A DNA stretch of 64,000 nt, taken from assembly GCF_011745145.1 (NCBI RefSeq), contig NZ_CP050191.1:771991-835990 (forward strand). The letters are read 5' to 3'. Both the position numbers and the translations under genes were made by a program. This DNA is from Mycobacterium sp. DL440. GTDB taxonomy: Bacteria > Actinomycetota > Actinomycetes > Mycobacteriales > Mycobacteriaceae. Shown here one piece after another: positions 61,658-64,000 of this stretch; the stretch's first letter is position 1, and each line of letters begins with the position of its first letter. The notes beneath the pieces were generated by a model, which saw only the letters and a list, made by a program, of their open reading frames with translations, searched no databases and was not told the origin of the DNA.

Positions 61658-61673
61658 AAAGAATATTTTCTTT
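61658..61673. promoter_or_regulatory. AAAGAA-N4-TTCTTT palindrome
   Basis: AAAGAATATTTTCTTT, perfect 6-bp arms, 170 nt upstream of the monooxygenase start. It differs from the GGWAA motif. It is one of two A/T-rich palindromes in the 630-bp gap 61490-62122, which has no supported gene. Confidence 0.45.
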
Positions 61674-61976
61674 GTAGGGTAAGAGCATTATCGCATATCG
61701 GCTACGTAGGCAAGCGTTCGGCATGGGGCACGCGAAAAGAGGCGAGTCGGAGGTCGGTGCGCAACCGATGCGGCTGAGCACGCGCACGTAAGGGTGGACT
61801 GTTCAGCGAGATCAGGCGCCAGGCCAGGGACTGGGGGTCACCAGCCCGCCCATGTCGCGGAACGCTCAGTCGCGGAACACTCAAAGGCGCCGCCGATGCG
61901 AAGCAGTCCGGGGTGGTGGCGACGGTCGAAGGAGTTCTCGCTGGGCGCGGCCTGCCGACATGCGGGCCCGACCGGT

Positions 61977-61993
61977 GGAAAATCAAATTTTCC
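61977..61993. promoter_or_regulatory. Symmetric GGAAA-N7-TTTCC operator-like site
   Basis: GGAAAATCAAATTTTCC has perfect 7-bp arms, the most symmetric copy of the shared motif. It is 130 nt upstream of the SDR at 62123. Confidence 0.65.
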
Positions 61994-62122
61994 TATTCCA
62001 AATATACCAATATCGTCATAAGGTCAGCCGGGTGACCGATACTCATCATCAAGGTATGACGCGGGCTGCCGGTACCGATCAGCGATTCGCGATGAACGCG
62101 ACCACCAGGAGGCAGGGCAGGC

Positions 62123-62854
62123 ATGGGTAGGCTCGAGGGAAAGATCGCCTTGATCACGGGTGCCGCTCAAGGGCAGGGCGCCGCTGGTGCACGAGCGCTC
62201 AGCCGTGAAGGCGCATTTGTCTATCTCGCCGATGTGGCCGACGGGGGGGCCGTCGCGAAAGAGATCGGCGTCGAGGCGGAGTTTCTGGACCTCGACGTGA
62301 GCGATCCGGCGGCGTGGGCCGCCGCAGGCGAACGGGTGAAGGACCGGCATGGCCGTCTTGACGTTCTGGTGAACAATGCCGGGGTCAAAGGCCCGGTCAA
62401 GCCATTCATGGAGATGGAGATCGAGGATTTTCACAAGGTCTTCGCCATCAACGCGGTCGCCCACTTCGTCGGCGTGAAAACCTTTGCGCCCATTATGCCG
62501 CCGGGTTCCTCGGTCGTGAATATCACGTCCGTCAACGGGTGGATCGGAAATCCCCGCCTGCTTCCCTACGTAGCCAGTAAGTTCGCCGCCAGAGGTATCA
62601 GCAGGACGCTGGCGATCGAGCTGGCTCCGCAGGAGATCAGGGTGAACTCGATCTTGCCAGGGGCGATCGACAGCCCGATGGTCGATCCGGAGGCCACAGG
62701 AAACGACGTGCGCCCAAGGCTGGCTGCTCGCTCACCCATGGGTCGCATCGGTCGGGTCGACGAGATCGCCGGGATGATCGTCTTTCTGGCCTCCGACGAG
62801 GCAAGTTACTGCAACGGCGCGGATTACATCATCGACGGTGCCTGGTGTGCCTAG
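62123..62854 (+). CDS. Short-chain dehydrogenase/reductase
   Basis: A 243-residue classical SDR. Cofactor motif ALITGAAQGQGAAGA, coenzyme Asp in VYLADVADG, NNAGVKGPV, catalytic Ser in NITSVNGWIG, and LPYVASKFAARG (YxxxK, ~residue 151). GGAGG lies 10 bases before ATG 62123. It resembles 3-alpha/20-beta-hydroxysteroid dehydrogenase-type enzymes, but that level of assignment is uncertain. An operator-like site is in its promoter region. Confidence 0.9.
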   Translation: MGRLEGKIALITGAAQGQGAAGARALSREGAFVYLADVADGGAVAKEIGVEAEFLDLDVSDPAAWAAAGERVKDRHGRLDVLVNNAGVKGPVKPFMEMEIEDFHKVFAINAVAHFVGVKTFAPIMPPGSSVVNITSVNGWIGNPRLLPYVASKFAARGISRTLAIELAPQEIRVNSILPGAIDSPMVDPEATGNDVRPRLAARSPMGRIGRVDEIAGMIVFLASDEASYCNGADYIIDGAWCA

Positions 62855-62980
62855 CCTTGGCGGGTGTATCCGAGATGGTGATGCCGCACCGAGGACGGAG
62901 TGAACCATGTTGCACCGCTACCGTATCGGGCTGCTGATGAGCGGTATCGGTGAGCAATGGCACCGAACCGGGTGCGGGGC

Positions 62981-63898
62981 ATGACAGCACTAGACGACTT
63001 TCACCCCGATCTCGCACCACTCGCCGCGCAACTCCCCCAGCACATTATCGACGCGTCGACCCTGCCGCAGATACGTGAGGCGACCGAACAGCTGAAGGGT
63101 GAAACGTCGTCCGACGATGTTGAGACGACTCAGCTGCCATCCGGGGCCAGCATGCGCGTGCTGCGTGGTCAGGGCTGCACCGCTTCGCGGGCTCCGGGAC
63201 TGTTGTGGCTGCACGGCGGAGGCTACGTCATGGGCACGGCACGCCAGGACGAGACTCTGTGCCGCCGATTCGCCGACGAACTCGGGATAACGGTCGGCGC
63301 AGTCGATTACCGCCTCGCGCCAGAGCATCCCTATCCCGCCTCCCTCGACGACTGCGACGCGGCATTGAGCGCGCTCGCCGGGCTCGACGGAGTCGACTCG
63401 ACCCGAATCGCTGTTGGCGGTGCGAGCGCAGGCGCCGGCGTCGCAGCTGCGTGGGCGATCCGTTTACGGGACCGAGGCACGGGCGGTCTGTGCTTCCAAT
63501 TGTTGACGTATCCGATGCTCGACGACAGAAGCACACAGCGCGCGCACGCCAACGCGGACAACTTCCGCCTCTGGGACAAGGCGAGCAACGAGTTCGGGTG
63601 GTCGGCGTATCTGGGTGACGCGGACCCCGCGCAGGCGGTGCCCGCCCGTCAGGCCGACCTCAGCGGCCTGCCTGCGGCCTGGATCGCTGTCGGCACCCTG
63701 GACCTGTTCCACGACGAGGCTGTGGCCTACGGCGACCGGCTGCGTGCGTCCGGTGTGCCCTGCAAGGTGAGCATCCTGCCTGGCGCGTTCCACGGTTTCG
63801 ACTCCGTCGCACCAGAAGCCGGCATTTCGCAAGAGTTCTTCGCCATGCAGCGCGACGCGCTGCGTGCGGCGTTCAGCCACTTCAAGGAAGGGAGTTGA
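62981..63898 (+). CDS. Alpha/beta hydrolase of the hormone-sensitive-lipase family
   Basis: A 305-residue HSL-type esterase. The oxyanion motif HGGGY is in LLWLHGGGYVMG (~residue 76), the nucleophile in GGASAGAGVA (~154), the acid in GTLDLFHDE and His in PGAFHGFD. Start ATG 62981 (MTALDDFHPDL) is likely; ATG 62957 adds eight residues. It follows the SDR by 126 bases. It probably hydrolyses a medium-chain or cyclic ester, such as a product of the nearby monooxygenase. Confidence 0.9.
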   Translation: MTALDDFHPDLAPLAAQLPQHIIDASTLPQIREATEQLKGETSSDDVETTQLPSGASMRVLRGQGCTASRAPGLLWLHGGGYVMGTARQDETLCRRFADELGITVGAVDYRLAPEHPYPASLDDCDAALSALAGLDGVDSTRIAVGGASAGAGVAAAWAIRLRDRGTGGLCFQLLTYPMLDDRSTQRAHANADNFRLWDKASNEFGWSAYLGDADPAQAVPARQADLSGLPAAWIAVGTLDLFHDEAVAYGDRLRASGVPCKVSILPGAFHGFDSVAPEAGISQEFFAMQRDALRAAFSHFKEGS

Positions 63899-63900
63899 CG

Positions 63901-64000
63901 GTGGATCTTCAGATGGCGGGCAAGGGCTACGTCGTGGTCGGTGGAACGGCTGGGATGGGGTTGGCGGCAGCACGGGCATTGGCCCGTGAGGGCGCGACCG
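63901..64000 (+). CDS. SDR family oxidoreductase, N-terminal part (3' end outside window)
   Basis: From GTG 63901, two bases after the esterase stop and with GGAG before it, the frame reads into the window end. The visible 33 residues have the glycine-rich cofactor motif VVVGGTAGMGLAAARALA, typical of the first strand-helix unit of an SDR. It is presumably co-transcribed with the esterase. Confidence 0.7.
   Translation, partial: MDLQMAGKGYVVVGGTAGMGLAAARALAREGAT

Noticed and set aside
1..64000. CRISPR array, tRNA or rRNA genes, phage or toxin-antitoxin module
   Set aside because: I looked for regularly spaced repeats, cloverleaf-like anticodon regions and conserved rRNA stretches by eye and saw none.

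Overview
The window is high-GC actinobacterial DNA, most likely from a mycobacterium (Mycolicibacterium/Mycobacterium) or a close mycolate relative. The clues are an F420-type LLM oxidoreductase, a mycofactocin-type SDR, a mycothiol-type (MDMPI/DinB) protein, many paired acyl-CoA dehydrogenases, SCP-X/Ltp thiolases with a DUF35 partner, P450s with a 3Fe-4S ferredoxin, and many TetR regulators. I saw no rRNA, tRNA, CRISPR array or phage module. Genus is an inference from gene families, not from a marker gene.

Layout. 1-3025 (+): end of an acyl-CoA dehydrogenase, a Cys-less Ltp-like thiolase and an acyl-CoA ligase. 3278-10084 (-): Baeyer-Villiger-type monooxygenase plus patatin, a LysR regulator, and a cyclase/aldolase/cyclase operon. 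10309-11623 (-): two overlapping TetR paralogues. 11926-17529 (-): an acyl-CoA dehydrogenase pair, zinc ADH, amidohydrolase, Hsp20 and an MDMPI-like protein. 17598-19784 (+): P450 and metallo-beta-lactamase-fold hydrolase. 19837-25701 (-): six-gene beta-oxidation-like operon (aldehyde dehydrogenase, SnoaL, enoyl-CoA hydratase, LLM, two acyl-CoA dehydrogenases). 25808-31272 (+): hydrolase, amidohydrolase, DUF35, thiolase, enoyl-CoA hydratase, SDR. 31243-40187: two divergent ligases, a seven-repeat beta-propeller, TetR, SDR, P450 and a hydroxyisobutyrate-dehydrogenase-like protein. 40685-48634: a substrate-binding protein, three amidohydrolases, a class III CoA-transferase, TetR and ferredoxin. 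48640-51003: IS256- and IS21-type debris, a membrane protein and pseudogene fragments of the propeller and P450. 51023-64000: aldehyde dehydrogenase/HMGS-like/thiolase operon, several SDRs, TetR, a second Baeyer-Villiger-type enzyme and an HSL-type esterase.

How the parts fit. The set reads as a catabolic island: oxygenases (two P450s, two BVMO-like flavoproteins) and dehydrogenases oxidise an alicyclic or terpenoid/steroid-like compound, hydrolases and amidohydrolases open or deprotect it, ligases and a CoA-transferase activate acids, and acyl-CoA dehydrogenase/hydratase/SDR/thiolase or retro-aldolase sets shorten them. The substrate cannot be read from the sequence.

The most notable signal is regulatory. 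A short motif, GGWAA-N6/7-TTWCC (usual form GGAAAA-N4-RTTACC or symmetric GGAAA-N7-TTTCC), occurs at about eleven sites between 17.5 and 62 kb, nearly all just upstream of catabolic genes on either strand. One copy is kept upstream of a dead paralogue. This suggests a local regulon under one unidentified regulator. A different 16-bp motif is shared by the BVMO/patatin and cyclase/aldolase promoters further left, so the island seems to hold at least two regulatory circuits.
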